Below, piece after piece: positions 9,526 to 18,088 of a stretch of DNA of 64,000 nt (the first letter of the stretch is position 1; each line of letters starts with the position of its first letter). This stretch comes from an uncultured Roseburia sp. (GTDB taxonomy: Bacteria; Bacillota; Clostridia; Lachnospirales; Lachnospiraceae), in assembly GCA_934309475.1 (NCBI GenBank), contig CAKRDK010000008.1:1-64000 (forward strand). Direction: 5' to 3'. Position numbers and translations under genes: made by a program. Under the pieces are notes generated by a model, which saw nothing but the letters and a program-made list of their open reading frames with translations, had not been told where the DNA came from and did no database searches.

Positions 9526-9575
9526 CAAAGAGGAGCCCCGCAATCCTGCGGAAGCTCCTCTTCTTGTTATTTTTG
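9524..9575. terminator. Bidirectional terminator between AraC and GH2 genes
   Basis: AACAAAGAGGAGC pairs with GCTCCTCTTCTTGTT across an inner GCA/TGC stem, followed by TTTTTG on the plus strand. It separates two convergent genes. Confidence 0.8.
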
Positions 9576-9591
9576 TATAGGATATTGTATC

Positions 9592-11850
9592 TTACTGTGG
9601 TTTTTTAATCTGATTCAGTTTTGCGTTTAAGCCAAGTAACATTTCTTTTGTAATCTTTGGCTTGTCATCTTCTTTGGAATCCCCAAGTACGCCCATCATA
9701 TTCACCATACGAAGGATGGTGAATCCGCCTAACATCTTCATCAGCTTCTCAGATGATTTTGGATCCATATTAGTGGTATCCATCGGCATCATCTGTTTCA
9801 TCATTCCACCGAGTAACTCAGCTCCTTCTTTTGTCCCAAGGATAGATCCCATGTTATCATTTAAGGAGAAGTATCCTTCCGGTGCAGTGATATCGAACCA
9901 GTTCAAGATAGCTCCTTTTTCTTTCAGACGATATTCTTCGTTGAATTTCTCTACTTTGCGGATTCTGCTCTCATCGCGGCAGTCACCTGCAACAGCAACT
10001 AATTCAGATTCTCCTGCGTTTGGCACATCAAAGTAGAAGAAGTGAACATCGCTTGTCTGTTTTCCAAGGCTCTTACCATTGACAAAAAGTTCTACTTCCG
10101 GCTGGTTAGAGTATACAGTAACTTTTGTAGTATCCTCTACACGATCAACATAACGTTTTCCGCAAATGTGTACGAATGGATCTTCGGATAACCATGCTTT
10201 GTATGCATAGAACGCATCCTTTTTGTATTTACGGTCAAATGTCATAAGACCTTTGTGGTTCTGTCCGTTTTCTCCACCTTCGTTACGTGCATCTGCACCG
10301 AAATCAAACATGTTCCATACGTGTGTTGCCCAGATGTATGGTCTTGTAAAGAGCTGTTTGATTAACTCTTCATGGTAGTATGCCTGATATTCTTCTGTGT
10401 AGTCACCCTGTTTTGGATCAGATGTGTGCCAGTTCAAAGCTTCACATCCGTACTCACTCATACCGATTGGAATATTCGGGAATTCTTTGTGGAATTCATC
10501 GAACCAAGGTCCGTTCATGGATGTATCTCCACCATACCATCCAAAGTAATGGTTGTAAGAGATGCAGTCCGGAATCTGGATATATGGGTCATGGATATCA
10601 CACATAGAAACAACTGCCATCGTAGTCAATCTTGTATGATCCATCTCATGTACCATGTCATTTAAAATATTGTGATTCTCTCTTAAGTCTTCATCAGACT
10701 GTCCGCTCATAGTAATCTCGTTTGAAAGTCCCCATACAGCGATACATGCATGGTTGTAATTCTGTGTAACTAATTCTTTCATCTGGGAGATTGTGTTCTC
10801 ACGTCCTGTCGGCATGTGTGTAGAGATATATGGAATCTCTGCCCAGATGACAAGACCTGCTTCATCACATAAATCATAGAAATACTGATCATGCTGATAG
10901 TGAGCCAGACGGATTGTATTCGCACCCATCTCTAAGATGAGGTCAATATCTTCTTTGTGGTGTTCCGGAAGAAGTGCATTTCCAAGTCCCCATCTGTCCT
11001 GATGACGGGATACACCACGTAATGGGTAGCTCTCTCCGTTTAAGAAAAATCCCTTGTCTGGATCAATCCTGAATGTACGGCATCCGAATCTTGCACTGAC
11101 TTCATCAACAGTCTCATCACCGGAAACCAATGCGACTTCTGCTGTGTAAAGATATGGATCTTTCTTTCCATTCCAAAGATGTACATTTGCAACCTCAAAT
11201 GTCACCTGTGTCTCGTTACAAGCAACCTTTTTCTCTGCTACAACATTGCCTTCTTTATCTTTTAAACGGTAGCTAAGAGACTGGTTATCTTTTGCATTTG
11301 TCAAAAATACTTTTACTTCGATTTTAGCGTCTTTGCCGGAAATCTCAGGTGTTACCATGATTCCAGGTCCGCCGTAGTAGTCTAAGTCAAAGTGAGAATC
11401 TGCAACTGCGATGATATTTACATCACGGTAAATTCCGCCATAGAATGTAAAATCTGCATTCTGTGGATATACGGTCTGGTTTGCTGCGTTATCAACTGCA
11501 ACAACAATCAGGTTCTCATCTTCGAGTGCCCCTGTCATGTTCACACGCCAGGTAGAATAACCACCATCATGATGTGCTAATTTTTTACCATTTACATACA
11601 CATCAGCAGAAGAGTTTGCTCCGCGGAGTTCCAGATAATACTGGTCTGCTTCCGGTAAATCAACCTTCTTGATTTCTTTTGCATAGTAACAGGTTCCACG
11701 GTAATAATCGTTACCGCCATCCTGACCGTCGATTGCATTCCAGGAATGTGGAATGTTTACCCAGTACCATTTCTCTGGCATCACTGCCGGTACTTCTGTC
11801 GCATCCTTTGTGAAAGCCCACTTCTGATTGATGTTGATTATCTCTCTCAT
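9592..11850 (-). CDS. Glycoside hydrolase family 2, beta-galactosidase-like
   Basis: A 752-residue cytoplasmic GH2 enzyme without a signal peptide. It has the jelly-roll sugar-binding domain (about residues 1-150, with FYGGIYRDV), an immunoglobulin-like domain (160-260) and a TIM barrel (265-560). The acid/base is Glu378 in WGLSNEIT and the nucleophile is Glu466 in GMSEYG. The barrel pattern is closer to beta-galactosidases than to beta-glucuronidases, but substrate cannot be fixed from sequence. The last 90 residues form a helical, methionine-rich extension (GGMMKQMMPMDTTN) ending in KEMLLGLNAKLNQI, like small C-terminal modules seen on other Clostridia glycosidases. GGAGG precedes the ATG. 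Confidence 0.92.
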   Translation of the reverse strand: MREIININQKWAFTKDATEVPAVMPEKWYWVNIPHSWNAIDGQDGGNDYYRGTCYYAKEIKKVDLPEADQYYLELRGANSSADVYVNGKKLAHHDGGYSTWRVNMTGALEDENLIVVAVDNAANQTVYPQNADFTFYGGIYRDVNIIAVADSHFDLDYYGGPGIMVTPEISGKDAKIEVKVFLTNAKDNQSLSYRLKDKEGNVVAEKKVACNETQVTFEVANVHLWNGKKDPYLYTAEVALVSGDETVDEVSARFGCRTFRIDPDKGFFLNGESYPLRGVSRHQDRWGLGNALLPEHHKEDIDLILEMGANTIRLAHYQHDQYFYDLCDEAGLVIWAEIPYISTHMPTGRENTISQMKELVTQNYNHACIAVWGLSNEITMSGQSDEDLRENHNILNDMVHEMDHTRLTTMAVVSMCDIHDPYIQIPDCISYNHYFGWYGGDTSMNGPWFDEFHKEFPNIPIGMSEYGCEALNWHTSDPKQGDYTEEYQAYYHEELIKQLFTRPYIWATHVWNMFDFGADARNEGGENGQNHKGLMTFDRKYKKDAFYAYKAWLSEDPFVHICGKRYVDRVEDTTKVTVYSNQPEVELFVNGKSLGKQTSDVHFFYFDVPNAGESELVAVAGDCRDESRIRKVEKFNEEYRLKEKGAILNWFDITAPEGYFSLNDNMGSILGTKEGAELLGGMMKQMMPMDTTNMDPKSSEKLMKMLGGFTILRMVNMMGVLGDSKEDDKPKITKEMLLGLNAKLNQIKKPQ

Positions 11851-12049
11851 CTGCTGTTTCCTCCATTTTTCCTAAACTTCTAAATTGACAATGTTTTGTT
11901 CTGCCCTTATCTTAACACATCAAAATTCGAATTTCTTTGGATAAATTTTAGATAAAGTTGCACAATTTTTGTTAGCTTTCTCATTTTGCGTGATTTTTAT
12001 ACAAATTTTAGAAATGTTTTCTTTTTTCACATTTACCGCTGCGCCAATA
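11851..12049. other. Intergenic region upstream of the GH2 gene
   Basis: About 200 bases of AT-rich sequence that must hold the GH2 promoter. A TAAGAT -10-like box is visible on the minus strand near 11905, but no convincing -35, as would suit activator-dependent expression. Nothing else is recognised. Confidence 0.4.
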
Positions 12050-12400
12050 TTAATAAGCCTTTTTCTCACGCGCCAGCTCCAGATACAGCCGCAGCACACT
12101 CCACCGCTTGTTTGTCGGCGTCATCACTGCCTTGTAAGAAACCATCACCTGCTTTTTCCGCAATTCTGCAAGCACGCGGTCAAAGTGTTTTCCCGTGACA
12201 TTGCAAAATACCATCAGGCTTCCCTCCGGCGGGGTTCCCGTAAATGCTTCCCCAGGCTGCTTCGCATCCCCTTTTTCGAGCGCACCTATCGTCTCCCTGA
12301 AAAATTCCGTGCCAATCTCCACCGTCTTTATCTTGAGTGCCGCCGCAATCTGTTTGATTTCCTGTGCATTCTCACATTGAAACAATAATATTTTTTCCAT
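12050..12400 (-). CDS. DUF3783 domain protein
   Basis: A 116-residue soluble protein with the DUF3783 pattern: a short beta-alpha N-terminus (MEKILLFQCENAQEIKQIAA), a central LMVFCNVTGKHFDRVLAELR, and the conserved C-terminal KAVMTPTNKRWSVLRLYLEL. The family is common in Lachnospiraceae and has no known activity; the fold is expected to be small alpha/beta. The gene starts 23 bases after the anchored protein encoded at 12424-13473 and is probably cotranscribed with it. Confidence 0.8.
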   Translation of the reverse strand: MEKILLFQCENAQEIKQIAAALKIKTVEIGTEFFRETIGALEKGDAKQPGEAFTGTPPEGSLMVFCNVTGKHFDRVLAELRKKQVMVSYKAVMTPTNKRWSVLRLYLELAREKKAY

Positions 12401-12423
12401 TGTAACCTCTTCCCATCCCTTTC

Positions 12424-13473
12424 TTAGAAAAATGAAAGTGCGCGTTTCAGCAGTTCCGCCTTAACCTCTGTCACTATCGCTTCCCAGTCATTTTCCTCCA
12501 TTGCGCCAAGATTCACTTCTGTGCCGTCTAATTCCTTCGTCTCGTCCGCCTTTGTCACAGAAAACGTCCCGGAGAGCACCGCATCCGAAAACTGTACTTT
12601 CCGGATATCGATTATCACCTCATCCCCGTCAATCTGCAGCCGCAGCCGGTTTTTCTTTTGATCCTGCTTATAATTCCCGGTCTGCAATTTTAATATGCCG
12701 CTTTCCTTCTGGTAAATCAGTTCGTACTGCACATCCCCGCCTTTTGCAAGCGTCACGGTCTCCTTCGCATCGGTCGCTTCCAACGTGATATCCCAATATG
12801 CCGCATCGTCCTGCAAAATCTGAATCTCTGCCACTTTTCCATCTTCTAAAAAAAAGACAACCTGCACTTCATCTTCTAACTGTTCCGTCAGCACCGGAAC
12901 ATCCCCAAGCTGTTCTTTTGAAACCGTTGTCACATATGCTTCGCGGGCATCATCATCTCCGTTTTCCTGCTCCGTCGATTCGTACGGCTGAAATTCTAAC
13001 GTATCCCACGTATCCTTTAATCTGCTCCAGGCGTCTTCCTGTTCTGTCATGACTTCCGATGGATCATAAAGAAAGCGCAGCACCTCGTCTGCCATCCCAA
13101 GCCGTTCCTCGCCCAGCGTCTTTACCAGAAATCCCGTTTTCTCCTCCTCGTACGGATAGACAAATACAAGACTTCCAAACGTTGGCACCTGAACCTGCAA
13201 TCTATCCTGCCGCAATACTCCGTCCAGTTCCACTTTTCCAACGCCCTCTAACTTCAGTTCACCCTCTATTTCTTTTTCACCGGCGGCAAGAAGACCAGTT
13301 ATATCCGTGTCTGATACCATTTCACTCTCATTTATGGTGTGGACAAGTGCCTGCAACACCTTATATTTCGAAGATAAAAACCAGCCACTCTTCACACCTG
13401 CAAACACAACTCCTGCTGCCACAACTATAATTACAGCTATAGTTATTACTATGCCCTTTACATTCTTCCGCAT
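12424..13473 (-). CDS. N-terminally anchored hypothetical protein
   Basis: A 349-residue protein with one N-terminal membrane helix (VKGIVITIAVIIVVAAGVVF) and a long extracytoplasmic part rich in alternating beta patterns and acidic residues (for example EQENGDDDAREA). The C-terminus ends with an amphipathic helix. I do not recognise a named family beyond its occurrence in Lachnospiraceae-like genomes. The start chosen is ATG 13473 behind AGGAGG; the open frame runs 66 codons further upstream, but that part has no ribosome binding site and overlaps a strong hairpin. It probably forms an operon with the DUF3783 gene. Role unknown; likely surface exposed. Confidence 0.75.
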   Translation of the reverse strand: MRKNVKGIVITIAVIIVVAAGVVFAGVKSGWFLSSKYKVLQALVHTINESEMVSDTDITGLLAAGEKEIEGELKLEGVGKVELDGVLRQDRLQVQVPTFGSLVFVYPYEEEKTGFLVKTLGEERLGMADEVLRFLYDPSEVMTEQEDAWSRLKDTWDTLEFQPYESTEQENGDDDAREAYVTTVSKEQLGDVPVLTEQLEDEVQVVFFLEDGKVAEIQILQDDAAYWDITLEATDAKETVTLAKGGDVQYELIYQKESGILKLQTGNYKQDQKKNRLRLQIDGDEVIIDIRKVQFSDAVLSGTFSVTKADETKELDGTEVNLGAMEENDWEAIVTEVKAELLKRALSFF

Positions 13474-13522
13474 GATGGCCCTCCTCTCCGTAATTCCTGT
13501 ACACCAACCACGCTCCGGCAAA

Positions 13523-13551
13523 AGTCCGGGAAACCGGAGGTTTCCCAGACT
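13523..13551 (-). promoter_or_regulatory. GC-rich hairpin in the leader of the anchored protein gene
   Basis: AGTC, one mismatch, and GGGAAACC pair with GGTTTCCC, one mismatch, and GACT around a GGA loop. It lies 50 bases upstream of the start codon at 13473 in an unusually GC-rich 200-base leader. It has no U tract, so it is unlikely to be a terminator. Confidence 0.5.
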
Positions 13552-13729
13552 CGCGGGCGCGTTCACATGGCGCATATCCGTCCGGCACATGCAAACATGC
13601 GCGTCCGTCTTTGCACCATGTTCACTTTTGCCTTCGCGCACATTATACCATGAACTTCGTTCTTTTCCCATTTTTTCTATAGATTATTCCAGATTCTGCT
13701 AAAATATGTACTTTCAAAAAAATTTTTGC

Positions 13730-13735
13730 TATAAT
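13730..13735 (+). promoter_or_regulatory. Extended -10 promoter of HD-domain gene
   Basis: TATAAT preceded by TGC (extended -10), 28 bases before the start codon at 13764. No good -35 box is present. Confidence 0.5.
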
Positions 13736-13763
13736 TTAGTAGATACTATTTTGGGAGGCTACT

Positions 13764-15647
13764 ATGATTTCTTGCGATGATATTAACCACTTCTTTATAA
13801 CTTACAGAGAAAATTTAAAACAGAGTTTCCAATGGAACGACAGAATTTTTTCTTCTGCCTCCAAAGAAGAATGGCTTGCCAGCATGAAATGCCGTGCGGT
13901 TGCAATGAACGACATTTTTATTGAAAATCAGTCCATGATTGACGACTTTTTAAAGCCGATTTTAGCCGCCCCGAAATCACTTTCGGACGAGGGCTTTGAT
14001 CTGATGCTGACCTGGCTGAAGAAAATGTACTATGGAGAGTATGATGAACCGTTTTTCCTGCGTGCGCTTTCACTTGCACTGATTCCGCACTATGAAAAAC
14101 TCCGTTCCGTGGAAAATCTTTTGTTTTTATATATTTGTGCCGGATACGCGCACATTGAAATTTCGCGTACTGCCGACCCTGAAGCCGGAAGGGAAGCCGT
14201 TTCCTACTATAAAAAAGTTATTTTTTACCACGATGAGATTGAAACATTTTCAAACCCGCTCTCAAGGGATTACATTTTCATCGCATACGCCAACTTAATC
14301 CGTGTTGCGCCGGCTATGAATGCATTATCCTTAGAGGAAGCGCATGACTTGTTTCAGGAACTGCTCGAACTACGCAGGCAGGAAAAGTTCTGCCAGTATG
14401 ACAAGAGCAATCCACGTATTCCCACATTGGTCAAAAATACAACCAGCAGTTTTTACAACTGTCCCATTGTCCTCGGCTTAAATCCGCAGTATTCCGATTC
14501 TCCAGTGTGCCGGCTTCTCGCCGAGCGTGTAAAAGAACACTACCCGGAGCGTTTGAAGGAAATGGGTTCCATTTATCAGTGTGACAGTGACCTTGTGTTC
14601 CACTATCACATCGTGATGGCAAGAGACGGTCTGATGAGCTGGGATAAAGCCTGGATGTCACTGGATGATTTTTATCTTCATGTTTTGAAATACCTTCACA
14701 AAGATATTGATCCGGATAAGAACACGATTTATTTTGTCTACCCGCTTTATCTGATTGAGGCATTGAACCACAGCTCTCTTCCGTCTGATTTAAAGCAGGC
14801 AAAGAGCAAATTTTACCGGGATACGGCAGCCGATTATCTGAAACAGTCCGCTTCCGGTTTTAATTCCTATGACTTAAATTATACACTCCAGCGTTTTGCA
14901 TTCCATCCGACTCTTCTGCAGAGTTTTTCGAATCAGAAAGAGCGGGAGGCTTACATCTATGACCTCATTCTGGCAAGGCACTTAAATACCTTTACACATT
15001 CTGTCATGGTCGCAAAAATCACAGATTCACTGCTCTTTTATGCTTTTACGCACAAGCCGGAGCTTTTAATCGGTGCACTTCCACACCTGCGCACTGTGGA
15101 CGATGTTCTGCTGAACAAACTTGAAATTTTTGATTACATGCACCATGCGGCACTGCTGCATGACATCGGGAAAAATGCCCTGACAGACATTATCAATACA
15201 CAGCACCGAAAAATTTCAGACTACGCTTTTTCCATCATCAAAAAACACCCGGAAAAAGGCGCTATGTATTTGTCACGGCACGAGGATTTTGCCAAATATC
15301 AGGATGTTGCCCTGGGGCATCACATTACCTATGACGGCAAGGGTGGTTACCCTGCCGGTTTTGATAAGAATGCCTCTCCTTACCATACCGCAATTGATTT
15401 TATCCGCATCAGCGACTGCTTAGACGCCGCAACCGACTCTCTGAGCCGTTACTACCACGAACCAAAATCATTTGCCACTGTCATGAAAGAATTCAAAGAC
15501 GGATGTGGTACACTGTATCACCCGGAGATTGTCCAGTTGATTTTCGATTATCCGGATTTGTATAAGACTTTAGAACTTATGACCGGTGAGCACCGGGAAG
15601 ACATCTACTATGAGATTTACCAGACGTTTATTCACAGAGAACTATAA
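13764..15647 (+). CDS. HD-domain phosphohydrolase with long N-terminal helical region
   Basis: A 627-residue protein. Residues 1-400 are mostly helical and repeat-like, with no recognised sensor domain. Residues 400-600 form an HD domain: HHAALLHDIGKNAL supplies the metal-binding HD pair, and GHHITYDGKGGYP matches the HD-GYP-like signature with one extra glycine. The activity could be cyclic di-GMP phosphodiesterase or another cyclic nucleotide hydrolase. The large N-terminal part probably receives a cytoplasmic signal, as no membrane helices are seen. GGGAGG precedes the ATG. Transcription likely ends at the hairpin at 15651-15672. Confidence 0.85.
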   Translation: MISCDDINHFFITYRENLKQSFQWNDRIFSSASKEEWLASMKCRAVAMNDIFIENQSMIDDFLKPILAAPKSLSDEGFDLMLTWLKKMYYGEYDEPFFLRALSLALIPHYEKLRSVENLLFLYICAGYAHIEISRTADPEAGREAVSYYKKVIFYHDEIETFSNPLSRDYIFIAYANLIRVAPAMNALSLEEAHDLFQELLELRRQEKFCQYDKSNPRIPTLVKNTTSSFYNCPIVLGLNPQYSDSPVCRLLAERVKEHYPERLKEMGSIYQCDSDLVFHYHIVMARDGLMSWDKAWMSLDDFYLHVLKYLHKDIDPDKNTIYFVYPLYLIEALNHSSLPSDLKQAKSKFYRDTAADYLKQSASGFNSYDLNYTLQRFAFHPTLLQSFSNQKEREAYIYDLILARHLNTFTHSVMVAKITDSLLFYAFTHKPELLIGALPHLRTVDDVLLNKLEIFDYMHHAALLHDIGKNALTDIINTQHRKISDYAFSIIKKHPEKGAMYLSRHEDFAKYQDVALGHHITYDGKGGYPAGFDKNASPYHTAIDFIRISDCLDAATDSLSRYYHEPKSFATVMKEFKDGCGTLYHPEIVQLIFDYPDLYKTLELMTGEHREDIYYEIYQTFIHREL

Positions 15648-15650
15648 AAA

Positions 15651-15805
15651 AGAATCCTGCTTGCAGGATTCTCCGCCTGCGGCGGGTCGCATTTGCGACA
15701 TGATTCAACTCCGCCGCAGTGCGATTCCCGCGAAGCGTTTTTGTGTAATAGGAACGAAATTTCCTATTACACAAAAAAATCCACAGGCGGGGAACCTGTG
15801 GATTT
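15651..15805 (+). repeat. Cluster of four perfect hairpins, candidate dispersed element
   Basis: Four stems lie back to back: 15651-15672 (AGAATCCTG/CAGGATTCT), 15678-15718 (TGCGGCGG/CCGCCGCA enclosing GTCGC/GCGAC), 15738-15777 (a perfect 17-base stem around loop positions 55-60, flanked by T and A runs) and 15777-15805 (AAATCCACAGG/CCTGTGGATTT). The third is an excellent bidirectional terminator. The nested second hairpin looks like an intergenic palindromic repeat, not a simple terminator. Together with 15806-15971 this is a 324-base stretch with no full gene. Confidence 0.7.
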
Positions 15806-15823
15806 ATAAAAGGGGGAGATTAT

Positions 15824-15853
15824 ATGAAAAAAGTTTTATCACTTCTCTTGTGA
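15824..15853 (+). pseudogene. Nine-codon ORF resembling a truncated signal peptide
   Basis: ATG preceded by GGGGGAG at ideal spacing encodes MKKVLSLLL and then a TGA stop. It looks like the first residues of an exported protein. No in-frame continuation with protein character was seen in the AT-rich 120 bases that follow. It is either the relic of a decayed lipoprotein gene or a genuine very short ORF. Confidence 0.35.
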
Positions 15854-15971
15854 TATTGTTATCATATCGTATAAATGTGAAAACTCTTTGGCTAAAATTT
15901 GAATTCTCTTTGAACTCTATTTAAAGATTATGTGAAAAAATTCTTTCTATTTTCTTAAGACCCCCAAAATT

Positions 15972-16868
15972 TTACCAGGCAAGTACCTCGTGACCGTCTT
16001 CTGTAACGAGTACCATAATCTCCCACTGTGCAGAAGGAAGTCCGTCTTCTGTGGATACCTCCCAGTCATTCTCTTCGTCTACATAGATGTCTGCTTTTCC
16101 CATATTCACCATTGGCTCAATGGTAAAAATCATACCCGGTACTAACAGCATCTCTGTACCTCGTTTCGTATTATAGCTGACCCATGGATCTTCATGGAAC
16201 TGTAAACCAACACCGTGGCCTCCAATCTCACGAACTACGGTGTAGCCGTTCGCAAATGCATGGTCATGCACAGCCTGCCCCATATCCCCCATAAAGCCCC
16301 ATGGCTTTACTTCTTTGAGTCCAAGCTCTACACATTCCTTTGTCACTTCTACTAATTTCTTTTTCTCAGGACTTACTTCTCCGATACAAAACATTCTGGA
16401 AGAATCGGAAAAATATCCATCTAAAATTGTAGATACATCTACATTGATAATGTCACCTTCTTTTAGGATAACGTCTTTGGATGGAATTCCATGACAAACC
16501 TGTTCATTTATGGATGTACATACACTTTTCGGGAATCCTTCATAATTCAACGGTGCCGGGATTCCGCCCATCTGTGTCGTTCTCTCGTAAACAATCTGAT
16601 CAATCTCTTCTGTGCTCATACCTGCATGAATCTTCTCTGCAATCTCGTCTAAGACTGCCACATTGATTTTTGCACTCTCTTTAATCTTTGCAATCTGTTC
16701 CGGAGTCTTTATAATGTTATGACTTGGAACGATACATCCTTTTGACGCATAGACCGCAATCTTTTCGTCAAATGCCTGGTGACATGCTTTATATTTTCTT
16801 CCACTTCCGCACCAGCACGGATCATTTCTACCAATTTTCATTTTGCTGCTACTCTCTTTTCTACTCAT
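15972..16868 (-). CDS. map: Methionine aminopeptidase type I with SEC-C zinc motif
   Basis: A 298-residue aminopeptidase that removes initiator methionine from nascent proteins. Residues 12-30 form a SEC-C metal-binding motif (GRNDPCWCGSGRKYKACH), known in SecA and in a subset of MetAPs, likely for ribosome or partner docking. The pita-bread catalytic domain follows, with metal ligands in INVDVSTILDGYFSDSSR, GGHGVGLQFHEDP, FTIEPMV and the C-terminal AQWEIMVLVTEDG. Its start overlaps the stop of the preceding SurA_N-like gene by 8 bases, so it is translationally coupled in an operon with yqeY. This type is usually the second MetAP of the genome, the other lying in the ribosomal protein cluster. 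Confidence 0.95.
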   Translation of the reverse strand: MSRKESSSKMKIGRNDPCWCGSGRKYKACHQAFDEKIAVYASKGCIVPSHNIIKTPEQIAKIKESAKINVAVLDEIAEKIHAGMSTEEIDQIVYERTTQMGGIPAPLNYEGFPKSVCTSINEQVCHGIPSKDVILKEGDIINVDVSTILDGYFSDSSRMFCIGEVSPEKKKLVEVTKECVELGLKEVKPWGFMGDMGQAVHDHAFANGYTVVREIGGHGVGLQFHEDPWVSYNTKRGTEMLLVPGMIFTIEPMVNMGKADIYVDEENDWEVSTEDGLPSAQWEIMVLVTEDGHEVLAW

Positions 16869-17520
16869 GTTCTAACGTGATATTGCCGAAGTCCAAACGA
16901 TTCCATATATCATCATTGATTACAACCTCATGAGATGCAAGTAATGTTTCATAACTATCCCCATTGAATTCATAATCGTCATATGTTTTATCCTGAAATT
17001 CTGCATATATCATCTGATATTTTTGTACCACGGCTATTTTCTCCATGGCAGCATTCAATTCATCCTGTGACACTAAAACCTTCTCTTTTGCTTCATCCGA
17101 AAGGTCTGACCAGAAATCATCCTGTTTCTCTTTCAATAATTCCTTTTCTTCATCAGAAAGTACAATTCCCTCTTCTTCTGCCATTCGGTAAAATATCTCA
17201 TCATGAACTGCCATATTCATAGCTGCTTCTCTCGCTGAAACCTTTAAAAACTCACCGTTTATGTGAAGGTTCCAATATGCCCCCGTATCCTCCGAATCAT
17301 AGGTAACTGCCTGTTTCTCCACCTCTGATTCCTCATAAGCAATATAAAATGCCATGTCACGGACAGTCAGTACATTACCATCTACCGTTACAGCCGTGTT
17401 CTCCAACACCGCTGCATAATCTAAGGTCTCTTTCTTCCTGTTTGAGCATATGGCTACAATTCCGCATACAAGTATCAGACCTACAAGTACAATAATAAAT
17501 ATAATATTTTTCTTTTTCAT
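16861..17520 (-). CDS. Membrane-anchored SurA_N-like protein
   Basis: A 219-residue protein with one N-terminal helix (IIFIIVLVGLILVCGIVAIC) and an extracytoplasmic part that starts with VTVDGNVLTVRDMAFYIAYE, the pattern seen at the N-terminus of SurA/PrsA-like foldases. A helical segment with LSDEEKELLKEK follows. A PpiC-type peptidyl-prolyl isomerase domain is absent, so it may be a chaperone-only relative. I start at ATG 17520 with GGGGGTG upstream; a GTG three codons earlier is possible. It sits between yqeY and map and overlaps map by 8 bases. Confidence 0.7.
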   Translation of the reverse strand: MKKKNIIFIIVLVGLILVCGIVAICSNRKKETLDYAAVLENTAVTVDGNVLTVRDMAFYIAYEESEVEKQAVTYDSEDTGAYWNLHINGEFLKVSAREAAMNMAVHDEIFYRMAEEEGIVLSDEEKELLKEKQDDFWSDLSDEAKEKVLVSQDELNAAMEKIAVVQKYQMIYAEFQDKTYDDYEFNGDSYETLLASHEVVINDDIWNRLDFGNITLEHE

Positions 17521-17567
17521 AACGTTCACCCCCAGACGTTAATGAAGCACAGATATTTCGCATTCAA

Positions 17568-18005
17568 CTACTGACAAAGTCTTGCTACCACCTGGTTGAT
17601 TACTTTTCCATCTGCTTTGCCTTTTAATTCCGGCATAACATTTTTCATAACCATTCCTTTGTTCTTGGTTGCCAATACCTCTGCAAATTTTTCAGTGATA
17701 AATGCTTCCACCTCTTCCTCAGACATAAGCTTTGGTGCGTATTCCTCGAAAATCTTATATCTTGTCTGATATTCTTCGAGTAAATCGGTACGGTCTGCCG
17801 GACAGGTATCAATCTGCTCTTTTACCGTCTTCATCTCCTTCAGGATAACGCGGTCCACTAATTCCTCTTTGATGTCATCACGGCATCCCTCATCAATAGC
17901 TACTTTCTTCACTGCGGAAATCATAGATGAAATCGCTTCTTTTCTAACCTTATCTCTCGCTTTCATTGCAGCGATCATATCCTGTTGTAATTTTTCAATC
18001 TGCAT
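17568..18005 (-). CDS. yqeY: GatB/YqeY domain protein
   Basis: A 145-residue YqeY-family protein. The family shares the C-terminal tRNA-binding helical domain of GatB (amidotransferase subunit) but is free-standing; its exact role is unresolved. Family marks here are MIAAMKARDKVRKEAISSMI, the central DEGCRDDIKEELVDRVILKE and the C-terminal ATKNKGMVMKNVMPELKGKA followed by DGKVINQVV. AGGAGG precedes the ATG and a promoter lies at 18044-18072. It leads an operon with the SurA_N-like gene and map. Confidence 0.92.
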   Translation of the reverse strand: MQIEKLQQDMIAAMKARDKVRKEAISSMISAVKKVAIDEGCRDDIKEELVDRVILKEMKTVKEQIDTCPADRTDLLEEYQTRYKIFEEYAPKLMSEEEVEAFITEKFAEVLATKNKGMVMKNVMPELKGKADGKVINQVVARLCQ

Positions 18006-18043
18006 ATCTATATCCTCCTATAACTTATAACTCAATTGTTTCT

Positions 18044-18072
18044 ATTATAGCATTCCTTTTCTCAAATGACAA
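18044..18072 (-). promoter_or_regulatory. Promoter of yqeY operon
   Basis: Minus-strand TTGTCA and TATAAT separated by 17 bases, 38 bases ahead of the yqeY start codon. Confidence 0.7.
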
Positions 18073-18088
18073 ACCAGAGAATATTTCT

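Noticed and set aside
13474..13640. Cyclic di-GMP riboswitch, suggested by the HD-domain gene next door
   Set aside because: The GEMM core elements are not present, and the structured part faces the other gene.
13474..13671. 66-codon upstream extension of the anchored protein gene
   Set aside because: No RBS at the upstream ATG, and the preferred start at 13473 has AGGAGG followed directly by a signal-anchor helix.
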